Origin: Cucumis sativus
Lineage: Eukaryota > Streptophyta > Magnoliopsida > Cucurbitales > Cucurbitaceae
Direction of reading: 5' to 3'
DNA: 64,000 nucleotides
NCBI RefSeq assembly: GCF_000004075.3
Contig: NC_026658.2
Span: forward strand, 4,402,001-4,466,000
Part shown: positions 37,036 through 51,372 of the stretch, in pieces
How the letters are laid out: the number at the start of each line of letters is the position of its first letter
How positions within the stretch are numbered: the stretch's first letter is position 1
Program-made: the position numbers and the translations under genes
Notes under the pieces: generated by a model
Databases searched by the model: none
What the model saw: only the letters and a program-made list of their open reading frames with translations
Told to the model about the DNA's origin: nothing

Positions 37036-38576
37036 GAGGAAAGAACGTACTTGAAAATTCAAACCCATTTTTTTTATATTACCAAATTCAAAATTAAAAC
37101 TAATAAATAACTATTTGATATTGCAGTCCCATTTTGTACTTCACAAAATTATTTTAAAACGATTAATTTATTATGCCCCTTTATGTTTTTGTTTTAAATA
37201 ATAAAATCCTTCAAAATGTTAACCAAATTTTAGATTATATCATAATTTAATGTAGCATGAACTAACCAAATTTTGTTAATATATATAAAATTTAAAGAGT
37301 AAAAATAGTGTTAATCGGCTAAATTCTCAAATTTTAAAATAAAAGAAAAAACTAAACAATTATCACACATATAATTTTATTTTAATTCTTTTTACACCTT
37401 CAAAATTATTATATAAAAAAGCTTTTTTTTTTAATTACGAAGTAAAAAATATTTATAAATATAACAACCATTTTTTTTATAAATTTTAATAGACATACAT
37501 AAATATCTATTAACATTTTTCACTAAATTAATAGATGTTAATATGACTGATATTTTTTTAAAAAAATTAAGATGGATTCATTTTGTCATATTTAAAAATA
37601 TTATATTATTATTTGTTTTTCCTTTGTTGGTCATGTGGAGTTCAATTATTAGATTCCTTTTATATATCTAATTTTAATCATTTCGGCGTTCAATGGTTTT
37701 TAAGTTATTTACCATCAACAGAAAAATTTGACCGCACAAGTGTTCTTCGTTGAAAATAAACTTTAATTTGAGGAATAAATTCAAAAGGTTTGATGGAAGC
37801 TTAGTTAATCGTCTGAATTCAATTCTCACAATTTCATTCAGTTTAATAAAAGTTTAATATTTATTAATAAAATTTAAGTTTTCTATATTTTGTGCTGTCT
37901 ACTAAGTCAACAAAACTTTAAAAAGTTCTATACATTAATACACCATTAGATATAAACTAAAAATTTCAAAATTAAAAGTTCAAATACTGTTTTCTTATTC
38001 AATGATAAAATGACAATATATCAAACCATTCTTCATAAGTAAGTATCTTATGTGTCCATATTAACTTAATCTTTCAAATATTATTTTTTTTGTGAAAAAA
38101 TTGAAGTCATGTTTGGTAATCATCTTATTTTCTATTTTTTTTTATAATTATTGGTGAAAATTTAAAACTAAAAATAACTTTTTTAAAGCTATGATTTTTT
38201 TTTGTTTTCAAATTTTGGTTTATCTTTTTGAACGTGTGGTAGAATGTAAATAACAAAAAAAGTTTGGAAGTGAAAGTAAAATTTATATGCTTTTAACTTT
38301 AGAAAATAAAATTAAAATATTATAACTAAAATTAAAGAGATTAATTATAATTGAATTGAATACAATCTAGAAAAAGCTCAGTTGGTAAAAATATGGATTA
38401 TTGTTTTTTCAAAATTGAGACATAGAATGATTGGTTAAATAAAAACTAATAGTGTGAAAGTTAAAAGATCCAAAACAAAAAATGAAGACATGTGATTAAA
38501 ATATACAACAAAAGAAAAAATAGTTGAATATAATTTTGAAATCTAACTTGGAAAATCAACGTGATGAAAACAAAAC

Positions 38577-38577
<1 letters not shown>

Positions 38578-38609
<32 letters not shown>

Positions 38610-38610
38610 T
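38578..38610. repeat. AAT trinucleotide microsatellite
   Basis: About eleven uninterrupted AAT units in intergenic DNA. Confidence 0.95.
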
Positions 38611-40149
38611 AAAAGAAAAGGAGTATTAATTGGGTCAAGTAATTTTTGTTTGTAATGTACATTGCAAATTCTTTTGAAATGACCCCATGACCAAAACTTC
38701 CTAATGAAAAGGAAAGCCTTTTGGTTTTGAGTTTTGACTCTCTTAGTCTCTAGGTTAAAGTGGGACCCAACTTGGATGCCAGAAATACCCTTCTTTGAAT
38801 TGGTCCCTACTTCTTTCCTCACAAGGGTAAATTGGGTATTTTATTCTCTATTATCCCTACTACTCAGTATAGCGTAATTCATTAACTCCTTAAAATATGT
38901 CATTCATTAAAAAATAAAGGTATGAATATTTTCATCATCTACTTAAACTGAATACATATTTATTTGTAAGTATCGATATGTATCAATATTGTGTTAAACA
39001 TGCACAAAATATGTGAGATAGATTATACTAAAGATTCATATAATTGATTAGAAACAAAAACTCCATCAGTATAGAACTTTGACACAATGACACATCAAAA
39101 ATATTGTCAACATAAATAAATGACTTTGTTTTTTTTTTCTCTTTTTCTTCTAAAATGGTAGGTTCATTGTTCAAATGCCATTTTAGAAGAAGGGTTGATT
39201 GTTGCTTGTTTTATGGGAAGAGTTTGTAATAAGTTATTACATGAATTGAATCAAAATGTAAGAATTGTTGTAAAAGATTTTTCAGATTTTTTTTTTAAAC
39301 TTTATTCTCTTGTTCAATATTATGAATGTTATTTTTCATATATTCAAAAAGTTATTGTTTTAAACTTTCAGGATGAGAACTATGAATCAAGCGAATTATA
39401 TATTACGACTTGCTTTTATTAATTATGAAAAAATGTTTCCAAAAAAAAGTTAATGAATTTTCATTTAAAGGTTTGAAAGGAATGAAATAGTTAATGGAAA
39501 GAAATTTTTAAAAAAGGAATGAAAAGACATTTATAGGAAAAGAAATGCTTTAGAACCTTAATTTTAACTACTAAGAGAAATCTTTTATTAAAATAATTGA
39601 AAAATGTAGTATTTTAACAAAAAGAACATTCATGGTTGAACACACTTTAAATTTAGTCATGTAAAATATCATAAAGTTGAAAATTGATGGGAAATGAAAA
39701 ATATTCATATATTTTTCAATAATTTAGCATGGAGAAAAAAAAAAGCCATCAATTTGACCACGTTTAAAACCTCACAATAATTCCAAATTTAGTACAACTT
39801 TATAAGAAAAAAAATAGTAACTCATTGGAAAAGATTACCAAAATTAGAGGACTAAAAATAAAGAGAGGAAATTGTGAGACAACTTTCAAAATATTCAGGT
39901 AATGTTCTATCATATTGAACAAAAACGTAAATAAAAATATGTGATTTATTCTCAAAATTATATGCGTATTTATGTAACTTTCATCAAGACCACTATCGAA
40001 CGAGTTAGATTCTACAAAGTATATTTTAATTCAGCCAAGTCATGAAGTGACTTTGTATATACGTTGTAAGTTTTTTGAGAATTTATAGAAAAAATAGATA
40101 ACCGTGTGAGTAAAGAAAAAACACATACAAGCTAGAAAGCATGTGTTGT

Positions 40150-40404
40150 TAGGAGGATAAATGCCTCGGGTTGAGAGACATTTGCTCAACAACAACCCGA
40201 ATAACCGAATTAATTTACTCAATCGATAAAATCTGGGTTGGCTAGGTTGGGTTGTTGAGTTATATTGTTTTTTTTTCATACCCAATGCAACCATCGATTA
40301 CACTCTTACATGATTATTTAGCTTTTTGCCTTCAAACAATCATTTACTTCTTTCATTATTGGCTAACTTTTCATACGATCGTTGAACAAAATAGTTCTAA
40401 CTTT

Positions 40405-40441
<37 letters not shown>

Positions 40442-40605
40442 ATATTATTGATTCGGATTGGATTGAGTTTAACCAAAATTTTCAATCCCAATTCGAGACC
40501 TGACTCAACTCGAAAAAAACTAAAATTTTTAATCCAATCCATATATTATGGATTGAATAGTTTGGATTATTGAGTTATTTGAGTTGAACTTACACTCCTA
40601 TATGT
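40150..40605. repeat. Dispersed repeat family A, copy 2
   Basis: Aligns in order with 20041-20490 (same orientation): GGTTGAGAGAC near the left end, CTCAATCGAT, TTGGGTTGTTGAG, CTCTTACATGATTATTTAGC, CATACGATCGTTGAACAAAA, TAACTTTACTTTATATATA, TTTTCAATCC and a final GGATTGAATAGTTTGGATT. A TA microsatellite expanded inside this copy. No coding capacity; element ends unresolved. Confidence 0.6.
40409..40438. repeat. TA microsatellite within repeat family A copy 2
   Basis: About 15 uninterrupted TA units. The other copy has only TATATATATTAA at the corresponding place (about 20321-20332), so the run expanded after the copies separated. Confidence 0.9.
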
Positions 40606-43600
40606 TGTTATGTGTGGACAGTCCTCAATGACTTATTAATTTTACAATGAAGTATATAAATTAGCATCTATTATAATAAAAAGAAATAGATCAAAATAGT
40701 ACGTAGGATCCTCCTTATAGTCCTTAGACAACTTTTTTCTTGACCAAATCAATTAATCAAAATCTACCTATGCAGTCTCAAATTACACATTTTTTTCTCT
40801 ACAAGTAACCTATTAAAAAATTAAAGTAACTTTAAAATTAGTAACCTAAATCATTGAATTTAAAAAAATTATTATAATAAAAATATTTACAAAATATAAT
40901 AAAATCATATATTTTGTAAACGACAGATACTAAAATTGGTATCCTTTCGGTTGATAGAATTTAGAATACTATTATAGTCCATAAATATTTTAGGTTATTT
41001 TAGTGTAAAAATGCACATTTTGTATAAATATTTTTTTTAAAAAATAAAAATATTTGAAAATAAATTGAAACTACTCCGTATATATAACAAAGAATTCTTA
41101 AATTGATTAAAAAAATATTTGCAAAAAATAGGCCATTTTCTTTTGTCTTTCTTTACAAAAAGAAGTTTAAAACTTCTTAGACATTGTCACGTACACAACT
41201 CTCATCCCACTAAATGTGTTTTTTTTTTTTTTTTACCAATTTGAGCATTTTTGGGTCATTGATTTTTTCAATCCGATTAAAATCATTTTAGCAATTTTCT
41301 TTTTTACTTTTCTATGAAATATTAATTCTAAAAAAATATTATATCTTTTTTTATCATTCCTAAAAGAATATCCAGTCACAAACTGAAATATCCAATTTTT
41401 TTATAAAAAAAACAAGTAAACTTATAAAAGAAAATAGATATTTGAAGTAATTAATTTTGATTTATTATTAAGATCATATTTAGAATTATTTATCTATTAG
41501 TTTTTATATTGGTAAACCTTTATAAATATCAGATCAATATACTAAACTATTAAATTTTCTAAAGTTTAAAACTCATACATGTAGCAAAATTGCAGGATCG
41601 CAGTGTTAACTTTGACAAAATTTAGTTATAAGTAAATTAACTCTTTTAGAAAGTTGACTAAAAACAAGCCTTAATGAAATCTTACGTGCAAAATGTTATG
41701 TAAAACATTGTATGAGCCCTAAATCTCTAGTAATTATATGAATTTTAAAATTATCAATTACATTTCATTACATAAAATCTTATCATAATGATTTCTAAAT
41801 GTTTAATTCATAAAAATTATTTATTAAATACATACGAATAGTTAGAGATGGTAAAACAATAATTTTAATCTAATTAGAGTTGCATAGAAAGTTATTCATT
41901 TAAGATTTGAGAGTGAGAGAGAGAAAAAAAAAGTGTTGAAACTCTTCAAAAAGGTTAAAACAAATTTAGTGGATTGAGAGTTATTTACGTGTGGAATGTT
42001 CAATCTTCACAAAAGAAAAAGACTTAAACTAACAATAACAAAATAATCGCTTTATTTTTGCAAATATTTTTTAATCTACTTATTTTGTTTTAAAATATTA
42101 TTACAAACTACCATTTTCATACTTAATCCTTTAATCATCTTCCATGTCTTATTAAATTGGAAAAAGATACTTTTGGAGAAAAGAATCAAAAGAAAAGTCA
42201 ATAGTAATAAATTGGCAGTTGATGGCTATTTTATTTTGAAAATGGTTTGAAGTTGTAAGATAGATATATAATTCCACAATTACACGGTTTTGTTTTGGAA
42301 ATTTAGTGTTTAGTCTAAATCAAATCATCAGTCATGATGGGAGAGACTAAGTCAATTTGGAATTTAGACTGAGTTTTGTTCTATAAGATATCAATTCGAC
42401 ATGTCGTTCGAGATGTTGAATGCATGTGGATATTCTTTCTAATCTCTCTCTATCAAGTTTCTTTGTCAAATTCTTGTTCAATAAATCGATATTTTTAATT
42501 TTTATTTCAAATTATTAATATGAATGAAATAATTGAATGATGTTATTGTCTGAGTTTTATGTTATTTGATCATGTTCTATATTACAAGATGAAAGAGGGT
42601 GCATGATATAGAAATAAAAAGAGAAAAGATAAATATCATCAACATTACTCGACATTCTTTTAACTGTCAACATCTTAATTATAAAATTCTTAAAATAATA
42701 TTTTAAGGTAAGAATACATTTTTAATATTAAGATTTTGAGTTTAGTAGGGTGCGAGAGATTTTGAAATGTTACTACGTACTTAAATTTTTTAAATGCTAT
42801 ATTTGCAACTATCATTAGAAGAAAAAAGATTCAAAAGTTTCACTACAAACACAATCTTTTGATACCAAAATGCCTAGGTCTCATGCAATCGTTTTACTTG
42901 TGAAAATTAAACTCATAGACTAACTTTCTTTATTTATTATTTACATTCTATCGATGGTTTAATAAACTAAGTTAAATTTTGAAAGAAAAGAAATTATTGC
43001 TTTAAAACAGTTATTTTGTTTTTTAAATTTAACTAAGTATTATATTCAATCGTGCAAGACAGAAAAAACAAAACACATATATTTAATTTTTAAAAATTAA
43101 AAACAAAAAACAAAACTCTTAATCTTTTTCTTGAATTTAAAACACGACCAAGTAAAATATAACATTTGAAAGTTTAGAGATGTAACAAAAAGTGATATAA
43201 AAACTTACGAAACAAAAATATGACTTAAAAGCATTTTTGATAGGCAAATGAGTAAAAGGTTTTGTGTATGGTTGTTTCTTGTAAGTTTTCCCCCAATGAC
43301 TTTTCTTCTTTTCTTTGATTGAATATATAGGTTTTTTTCTCTTCCAAATCACGAGATATTTGAAAAAATATGTTTGAAATGCATAACTTCAAAGAAGGAA
43401 AAATATTTGACCAAAGTATGAGAGTCGTTGTGTGTATGTATACATTACATGTGTGAACATTCATAAATTCGTAAATTAGATTAGAGAGCTAACCGTAGTT
43501 TTTTTAGCTCTTTCTTCACAATTAATTGATTCAATATGACTTTTTCTTTTTTCTTCTTAAAAAAAAAGGTTATAAACAATTCATCTACTCCAAATTTATT

Positions 43601-46114
43601 TATTTGTTATTTTAAAACTAAACTAAATTTTGAAGAAAAAATAGTTTTGTTTTTATCTCATTTTTGTGTTTTAAAATTTGTTTAAGAATTCAATTATTGT
43701 ATTCAATAAATACGTATTTATTGGAAAAACCAATAAAAAACAAAAGATTAAATATTAACATAATTTCTTTGGAAAACAAAAAATGAGTCAAATGGAACCT
43801 AAATTGAATACATTAAACTTTCAATTTCATCCCATTGAAGTAAGTTATTTCTCGTATGGTTAAGTATTCTATTAAAAATATTTTTTAACCATATATGTAG
43901 TTAAGTAATTAAGTCTATAACTTTTAAAATTGATAATGTTAGCTGTATTTTAAATGAATAATGCACATTTCTTTGTCATAAAAAAATGCTTACATGTATT
44001 ATCAAGTGGTAAAACAATTACACAGTAATGGATGAGAGTTCAATGAAAAAAACATCTATAATTTTTTTATTAAAAAAATGTGAGTATTTGATAATAATTA
44101 AATTGTTTCTTTTTTCTTTTTTGAGTGAAGTTATTCAATTGTTAATATAACCAACTTGAATTTTATACAAAAACGTGATTTGAATTGTCAAGTGCTTCCA
44201 CCCCTTCACTTTTCAAGCCTACTTTTAGTTTTAAAAGTTGAGTGATGGTAATTTCGTGCCTCTAAATCCTCCATACATTCTAATATTTTTTTCGAAATGG
44301 AAAAGAAATTTAAGTTAAAGTTTAATCCTTACTTTTCAAAATTTGTATTTATGTTCTCTAAACTTTAACGGGATATTTTTGATGTGTAGATTCGAAATCA
44401 AATGTCTGTAAATTAAATGATTGTTGGTATTTTTACGACAATAATATAAAAACAAAAAAGTTGTAACATTTTATAACAATAATTTTGATTATAGTTGCAT
44501 TAACATGGATGTAATGAAGTTTACAAAAGTTTCAGTTGAGCAAAATATTAAAAAATGTCTAATAGCTAGGTTTCAAAAAATAATGCAAAAGAGTCCTGCA
44601 AAAACAAAAGTTAAATAGAGTTACATTTAGTGATAGTTATGGTTGTCATTCTATAATGTACCTCCAATGTAATATTTAAACTGCTTTTATAAAAAACGTT
44701 TAAATAAAAATGATTTTTTTTTCTAAAAAATACTTTTTTCTTAAATTAATCCAAATAAGTTATAAGTTTTCGAACGAGAGTGACCAAAGGGAAAAAAACG
44801 TATATTTAAATTCTATTTTGTACGCTACTATAATATACTCTTAAGTTTTAAAAAATTTAATTATTTATTAAATATATTTAAAATTTAAAACTTTTGTTAT
44901 TTATTTTTATTAAGATGAGAATTAGATTTATATTTTCTCCAAAAATGTACAATTTTCTACGTAACAAAAAAAATTCTTTTTATTTTACATAAACAAAAAA
45001 TAAAGAAATTATATATTTATTCTCTCAAACCAATAAAAAATTATACCAACTATTTTGACTAAAAAAATCTTATTTAACACATAAAATTATAAACAAAATT
45101 TTAATATTTTTGAGTTAAGCTAACTCAAATTATAATATTTAATTTATTTAATAATTTTAAAATGAGTGAAATTACTCGTTATAACTAAAATTTAAATTTA
45201 AAAAATAAAAAATAAATTTACACCACGTCCACCTGATTCCAATTCACTTATTGCTCAGTCTATTAAAAAAAAAATTCTTTATGAAGTTACAAATTTAGTC
45301 TTGGAGCTTCTAAATTTGTGTTGAATAGTTTGTGTTTTTTTTTTTTAAATTTAAAATTATTAGAAATTAATTAATCTATAGACACAAAATTTAAAGAGTA
45401 TAATAAAACCATAAACGTTCAATTTCATGGCAATAGAGTTGTCAATTTAACAAAAAACGATAGAGACATATTTGAGTGGAAAATTTTGCAGCCCATACCC
45501 AACGTTTAGCTGAAAAGGAAATTTCTTCAATATTAATCTTGAGGTATGATAAAGATGCACGTTTCAAACTTTCATTTTTGTGTGAAAAGTAAAACTCAAT
45601 TAAAAGAAAGAAAATGGGACCTTACGCCCTTTTCAGAAGTAATTTGATGTTTTTCAAGTAAACAAATGATTTCTAAGCTTAAGTACTACATTAGGGGGAA
45701 AAAAAACCCCTATTTCTTTTCTTTTTCTTTTCAATTTTTATTTATAAATTGGACTTAATCTTTAATTTATATATATAACAAAATGTAAATAAAGATATCA
45801 GTAAATAACTAATGAAGTAACATTTGGGCTAATTTCCAAAACCAAAAGAAAACCAAACTAAAATTTAAAATTTCAGGGCCAAAAAACTAAAAACTAAAAA
45901 ATGTGTAATTAGATGTTTAGTCATAAAATTAGGAGTAAATATGTAATTAGCCGTAAAAAAATCTCTAATAACAACTAGAAAATCGCGTTTCTTGGATTGG
46001 AAGATTGGAAATATTCACAAATTTTTCCAAGTAGGAATTCGAGATGAACAAACAGATGAGATAACTACAAAGAAGAGGATAAAGAAGGAATCACCATCAC
46101 CGATCTGTTCATCA

Positions 46115-46843
46115 TCATTGAGAATCCTTTTGAAGAAGCGGTTCAAGAACAGCCGATTTAGGGTTCTTCATCGGCGGTCCTTTTTCTCTTCGTTCCAGCT
46201 CCTCCAATCTAAACGTTATCAATCGATCCCAATTTCCTCCTTCAAAAAGAACCCCAGCTTTTCCATCTGTGATTCTTTGAACGATTCCACAATACATGTA
46301 GTACGGATTGTTAGGATTCTTCACAATCGCAATCATTCCCGGTAGCAACAGTGGAAGATCCGGCGGCTTTGGTTTCTGTGTATTTATAATCGAGCCGATT
46401 TCGCCGGATTTTGAAGCGGAGGGTTTCCGAGGAGGAGGATTCTCCGATATGAATTTTTTTAATCCTTTCTCTCCGCCGGGAAACCCACCGGTTAAGCCCA
46501 TTAATTCCTTCTCGAACCCATCTTCTGGAACACTATCAACCGGTAATTTATCGGAGGTTCCTGGAATTTCGCTTCCATCTGCGAGGACTGGATTGTCGTC
46601 GACGTTTCTCTTGAGTTCCTCTTTTAGACCTTGCTCGCCATTGCAGAGGCCTCTTCCGCCGAGAAGCTGGGCTAAATCGAAGGCGGCGGAGGGCCGGAAA
46701 GCGTGTTGGGTTGATGAGGCGTGACGGCCGGGCAGGGGAAATGGTCGGTGGAGAAGGAGGCGGCGGCGGTTTTGTGGGAGAAAGGAGGATTTAAGAAGCG
46801 GAGTTTGAGGAGATGGAAGGGAGATTGAGGAAGCCATGGACAT
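46115..46843 (-). CDS. NdhS (CRR31), ferredoxin-binding subunit of the chloroplast NDH complex
   Basis: NdhS sits on the stromal side of the thylakoid NDH complex and gives it a high-affinity ferredoxin docking site for cyclic electron flow around photosystem I. The 242-aa product has a Ser/Arg-rich plastid transit peptide (about 1-50), a Gly/Pro-rich linker (LMGLTGGFPGGEKGLKKFIS, about 114-133) and a C-terminal SH3-like fold (about 165-225; LLPGMIAIVKNPNNPYYMYC, then GGNWDRLITFRLEELERREK). An Arg in that fold is known to be critical for ferredoxin binding in Arabidopsis (Arg193). R190 in VQRITDGKAG is the likely counterpart by position, an inference. Length agrees with the Arabidopsis protein (about 250 aa). 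No introns. ATG 46843 is the first of two close Met codons (MSM), so translation could also start at residue 3. The overlapping plus-strand frames are shadows. Confidence 0.96.
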   Translation of the reverse strand: MSMASSISLPSPQTPLLKSSFLPQNRRRLLLHRPFPLPGRHASSTQHAFRPSAAFDLAQLLGGRGLCNGEQGLKEELKRNVDDNPVLADGSEIPGTSDKLPVDSVPEDGFEKELMGLTGGFPGGEKGLKKFISENPPPRKPSASKSGEIGSIINTQKPKPPDLPLLLPGMIAIVKNPNNPYYMYCGIVQRITDGKAGVLFEGGNWDRLITFRLEELERREKGPPMKNPKSAVLEPLLQKDSQ

Positions 46844-49800
46844 GAGTCTACTGATTATAGAGATGAGTGCGATACTGTGAACGTAAATTGGCGAACCCGA
46901 GAAGTGGGTTTGGGTTTATCCATTTATTTTTAATAAAATTTAATTAAGTTGGGTAATCTTTATTCAAATTAAGTAATAATCATAGTTATGAAAAAATTAA
47001 AGAAATTATGTTAATAGTTTTTTGAGTACAACAACATAAATAATGGAGACGAAGGCCAGTAAATTCTGGCCATAGAAGATGGTTTTAAAATCAAAACTTC
47101 TAGCTTTAGAAGTACAACAAAACTGTCTACATTACAGCCAAATCATAGGAACACTTTTAATTATAATCTAATAAATCAAAATATTAATAAAACATAATAA
47201 CATTTTAAATTCTATCAATTACGAATATTATAATACCGTCTATCAAAATTATAATTTGAAATTTAGCTATACTTTATAAATATTTTAAGCATTTTTGTTC
47301 CTGATATTAATTTTTTAAAGTATTTTTGTTATGATATTAATTTTTTATTTTTTTTATTTTTAATTGAAAAATAGATTAGGATTATTATTTTAAGTTTAAC
47401 TCTAGTTTCTTTTAAATAATGTATGACTCTTGACTAGTTAGTTGAGTTAAAACGCCAAAAAAGCATCTTTCTTTTTTTTTTTTTTTTAGTTTAGAGGTAT
47501 AAAATAGTACTTACATGAGCAATGAAATCCCATTTAGGTGCTTGTAACATTTAAGATTCTATCTTTACACTTCATTACTAGATCGTGGGAATTGGTGCAA
47601 GGTTGTTTTGGAAATCAAACTTATGGCTCAATCATTTTGTTTTATGTTACAGCCAAAAGGCTTGTGCAGTACAAGTCTCCTCCCAAATAATCTTCTACAA
47701 TGAAGAAGCTCTATTTAGATCATGTCATGGGTTACACTCTTCATCTTTAGTGGTCTCTACTTTCTAGTCAATATATAATTTTAGCATGTTTCTAAAAGGT
47801 AGGTGTTTAAGGCTCTCATGACTAAAAAAATGAACTCTATATCTTATTATTATTTTTATATGTTATGATTTCACTATTTTTCAAACTTTATAACGAGTAA
47901 CAAACTTTGAAATTATAATTAAGTGTACAATTATAAATATAACAAACTTTGTTAACACTATAATATTATATCACACATTTATTGTTCATAAGTGCTTATA
48001 ATTATTTTTTAATTTTTTAAATCAACACTTTCTGTAACGTTAATGTTGGTTTTCAAAATTTCATTTTCTACCTGGTTTCAAACTAGTTGATTTTAGCTTT
48101 TTTTTTTTTTTCTCTCATAAAAATTAAAACATAAAACATTTCAAATGAACTTAAAACACCCACACTCTTTTTCACTACTTTGCACATTTAAAGATTTAAA
48201 ATCATTTGTGAGGATTTTTTTTCTTTTATTTATTTTCACGAGAACCATATTTATATATTATGATAAGATAGTTACTGTGTGGTTTATATTTCATTGGAAT
48301 TTGATATGATATCTATCAAGAGAAGAAAGTTAGTGGATATGTTTTGTGCAAAAGGGTGAATGTGGGCCTAAAATACATCCCTCGCCCCATATTCTCTTGG
48401 CCAACAAAATGCCCTTTTTTCTTCTTTATTTTTATTCTTGAAGAGTTACAATAACCAAACATGTGATATATATAATAATATGATCAAACAACCTGTCACT
48501 TGTCAATTTATAAAGTAAAATAAGTGGTTTATTATAATTTGTGTTTAGAGTATAGGTAATTTTATTTTAAGTTATATTAGTGTGTGTTTTGAGATGTAAA
48601 TTATTTTAGTTTGAGAATAAAACAGTAACTCAAATAATAAAAAAAAAAAGACAATGAATGTAAAATAGTATAAATAGTAAATAACTATAAAATATTGGAC
48701 TGTTTTGAAACAATGTATATTATAGCTAATTGGAAGCTTTTAAATAATATTTATTTTAACTATGTAATTAGTATAATCTTATATGCAATCATTGTTCCAA
48801 ACGCCACTTAAGTCAGTGGCGGATCTAGAAATTATGTATAGGGAGTATTGGGCACTATATAATAAACATACTAAAAAATGTTTTAAAAAAATTTCGACGT
48901 TTCATTGATGCTTCAATAACATTCCCTACCTTTGTAGCAATAAAGAAAAATTGACAATTTTCACTAAATTTTTTGTAAAGCAAATATGTAAATTTAAAAA
49001 TTGTATCAAAAAAGAAAAGAATAAAAAAATAATAATATATTTTTCATAAAATATTGTTGAGAGTGAAAATTTGGACCGCTAGGAAATAAGGTAGAATATT
49101 ATCTTAAATTTATTTTAAATAAGCCTTTTTTACTGTTTTAAAAAATTGTATTATTTTAAGAAATTAAATTATATTCCTTTTATAAAATTATTGAAATTTA
49201 GGAACTATTTTTAAAAGTTATACTTCTTCTAGGAAATCATTCAAATTTATGAAGAAAATTATTAATACTTAAAAATATTGTCATAAACAATAATCAAACT
49301 CAAAACCTTGTTAATTTAACAAATGACACAACCACTTCACGAGAACTATAATTTAGCTAAAATAAAGTATTATTTAATATATATTGTAATCTCACACTTC
49401 AAAATTAATATTGAAATACAAAAAGTGAGAATGTTAGAGACACGTGCCCTCCAATCCCCTTGATGAATTAGTCATTGTGCTAACCAATGAATTTATTACT
49501 CGAAACGTCTCCCGAGCGATCAAATTGACTTAAAAGGGTGAGAAATCAGACATTTCATTCAAATTTGACTAGTTATATAATTTTTAACTAAGCAAAATAA
49601 ACTTTATCAAAACAAATCTTAATATTTAAACATGTGTCTAAGATTTTACGTGTACTAATTTTTAAGTCACTGGCAAACAATATCAAGATCACTTTCACCA
49701 TGGTTAATGAATCTAATGGGATACAATTAGTATTTTATTCAAGTATATATAATATAGAACTTAGATTTGTAATCAAAATTTCCAACATTTATAAATATAA

Positions 49801-51249
49801 TAATAATAAATATATATCGATAAAAAAAATTATTTGTGGTAAATTTAGGAATATATAACTCAAAATTTCAAACTACTAATTATGTCAATAGAAGTTCTAA
49901 AGTTATACGGATGAATGAATTTAAATAATACAACATAGTTTTGTTATAATCATTGGTATGATACTTTTTTAAAACATTATACTTTATTATGATGTATAAA
50001 AAAATACTAAATAAATAGATAAGCATCAAATTAATTTATTCCTTTTTTTTTTCTAAGCTATGCAATAAAAAAAGCTAAAATAATAAATATTGAAGAATCT
50101 TAGGAAACAAATAAAGTGGGCACAGAAAAGTTATAGAAAAGTGATTCTTAGCTTAACTTTGTATCTTTTGCTTCTTAAGACAACACATTGGAAATCTTTT
50201 CATATTCACTTTGAATTTAAAAAAGTTTTTTACTTTATGCTATTGTTTGTTCTAGAAAATAAAAGGTAGAATAAAGGAGGGAAAAACTTTGCTATAAATA
50301 AAAAAGGAGGAAAATAATATTAAAAAACAAATACTATTTAGGTGAAAAAAGCGGAGATAGAGAACTTTTCAACAGAAAAGTGCATGGTAACATTTTTTTT
50401 ACCAAACACACATATATATAAATGGTAGCAAGTAAAATGTCTTTAGCATATAGTTGAATATTTATTATAATAGATGCAATCCAATGAAATTAGATTAGTT
50501 TGTAGGAAGCTTGTTCAAATATGACTTTACTAGTTGGATTGTACAATCAAATAATGTATTTTGAAGTAAAATACTTGAACAAACTCATCATTCATACTTT
50601 GTATGCACGTGAGAGTATGATAAAATTATCATGAAACTATTGTAATTGTTTTTTTTTGTCTTATAAAGTTTGAGATCATGTTATAGTATTTAACTTTCGT
50701 TAAAATGTATATTTTTATTATCATTTACATGTTTTCATATATTTGAAATCCATCCGTAGAGTGAATAAATATTTTCCCCATATCCAACAAAATGTTACTA
50801 ACATATAGTATAAATTGTAGATGTCTTAACTAATTTAAAAATTATAAATGGTTTATTTACTAATTTAAATTAATTAATTTATTTGTTTTTACCATCTCGT
50901 CCAATATATTCATTGCTATTCATATTTTATCAATATTTTTACCAAAATTTTGGTAAACTTAAGACTTTTATGCTTTCATTCGACGTCTAATACTAAGCTA
51001 ACAAAAATGATATTTTAATTTTTAACATAAGATTAAATATTATTATTTTGTAAACAAGATTGAGCGTTTTCTTTAAATAATAAAACAGATAAACGAGCGG
51101 ATTAGCGGAAGTTTAAAGACCCAAACGGCAGTCAGAGTTAGAGACGGTGATGGAAACGCATCGCATTGGGATTCGCACTTTTCCCAAACGGTTTTTCTAT
51201 TACCTTTTTAACCTAACCATAAAAATCAACAACCAACCTCTCGTTTCCA
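46844..51249. other. AT-rich intergenic stretch between divergent NdhS and NDPK3 genes
   Basis: The left end is the presumed NdhS promoter and the right end that of NDPK3. Otherwise it holds repeat family B copy 2 (48814-49475) and AT-rich low-complexity DNA. The 60-codon frame at 47585 and the 74-codon frame at 49634 resemble nothing known. Confidence 0.5.
48814..49475. repeat. Dispersed repeat family B, copy 2 (hAT-like start CAGTGGCGGATCTAG)
   Basis: Aligns by eye with 23149-23830 in the same orientation. This copy keeps the better left end, CAGTGGCGGATCTAGAAATT; words of this kind are common at ends of hAT-like plant elements. The right side ends near GACACGTGCCCTCCAATCCC. No transposase frame; target-site duplications were not resolved. 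Confidence 0.7.
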
Positions 51250-51255
51250 TATAAA
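51250..51255 (+). promoter_or_regulatory. TATA box for NDPK3
   Basis: CCATATAAACACC lies about 118 bp upstream of the ATG at 51373. It is followed by a TC microsatellite (about 51264-51280) and a pyrimidine-rich leader with a CAACTCAACTCAACTCAACG run. Confidence 0.65.
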
Positions 51256-51263
51256 CACCTTTT

Positions 51264-51280
51264 TCTCTCTCTCTCTCTCT
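51264..51280. repeat. TC microsatellite in the NDPK3 leader
   Basis: Uninterrupted CT/TC run just downstream of the TATA box. Common in plant 5'UTRs, where such tracts can influence expression. Confidence 0.9.
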
Positions 51281-51372
51281 CCCTTCACTTCAGCTCTCTC
51301 AACTCAACTCAACTCAACGCAACCAACTCTTCTTCTCTTCCCTTCTCAATTTTCCATCCACGGTTCTTCGAT

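Larger units (their letters stand above)
37036..46114. other. Long AT-rich intergenic stretch, no gene recognised
   Basis: About 9 kb without a recognisable coding region. It holds an AAT microsatellite (about 38578-38610), a TA microsatellite (about 40409-40438), repeat family A copy 2 (40150-40605), a scrap ending TTTGCAACTATCATTAG near 42797 that resembles the MITE terminus, and many A/T tracts. Frames such as 38556-38822 minus and 39195-39422 plus have no protein-like conservation that I recognise. The right end should include the 3'UTR of the leftward NdhS gene. Confidence 0.5.

Noticed and set aside
46308..46724. Plus-strand 138-codon frame
   Set aside because: Antisense shadow of NdhS, whose domain match is unambiguous.
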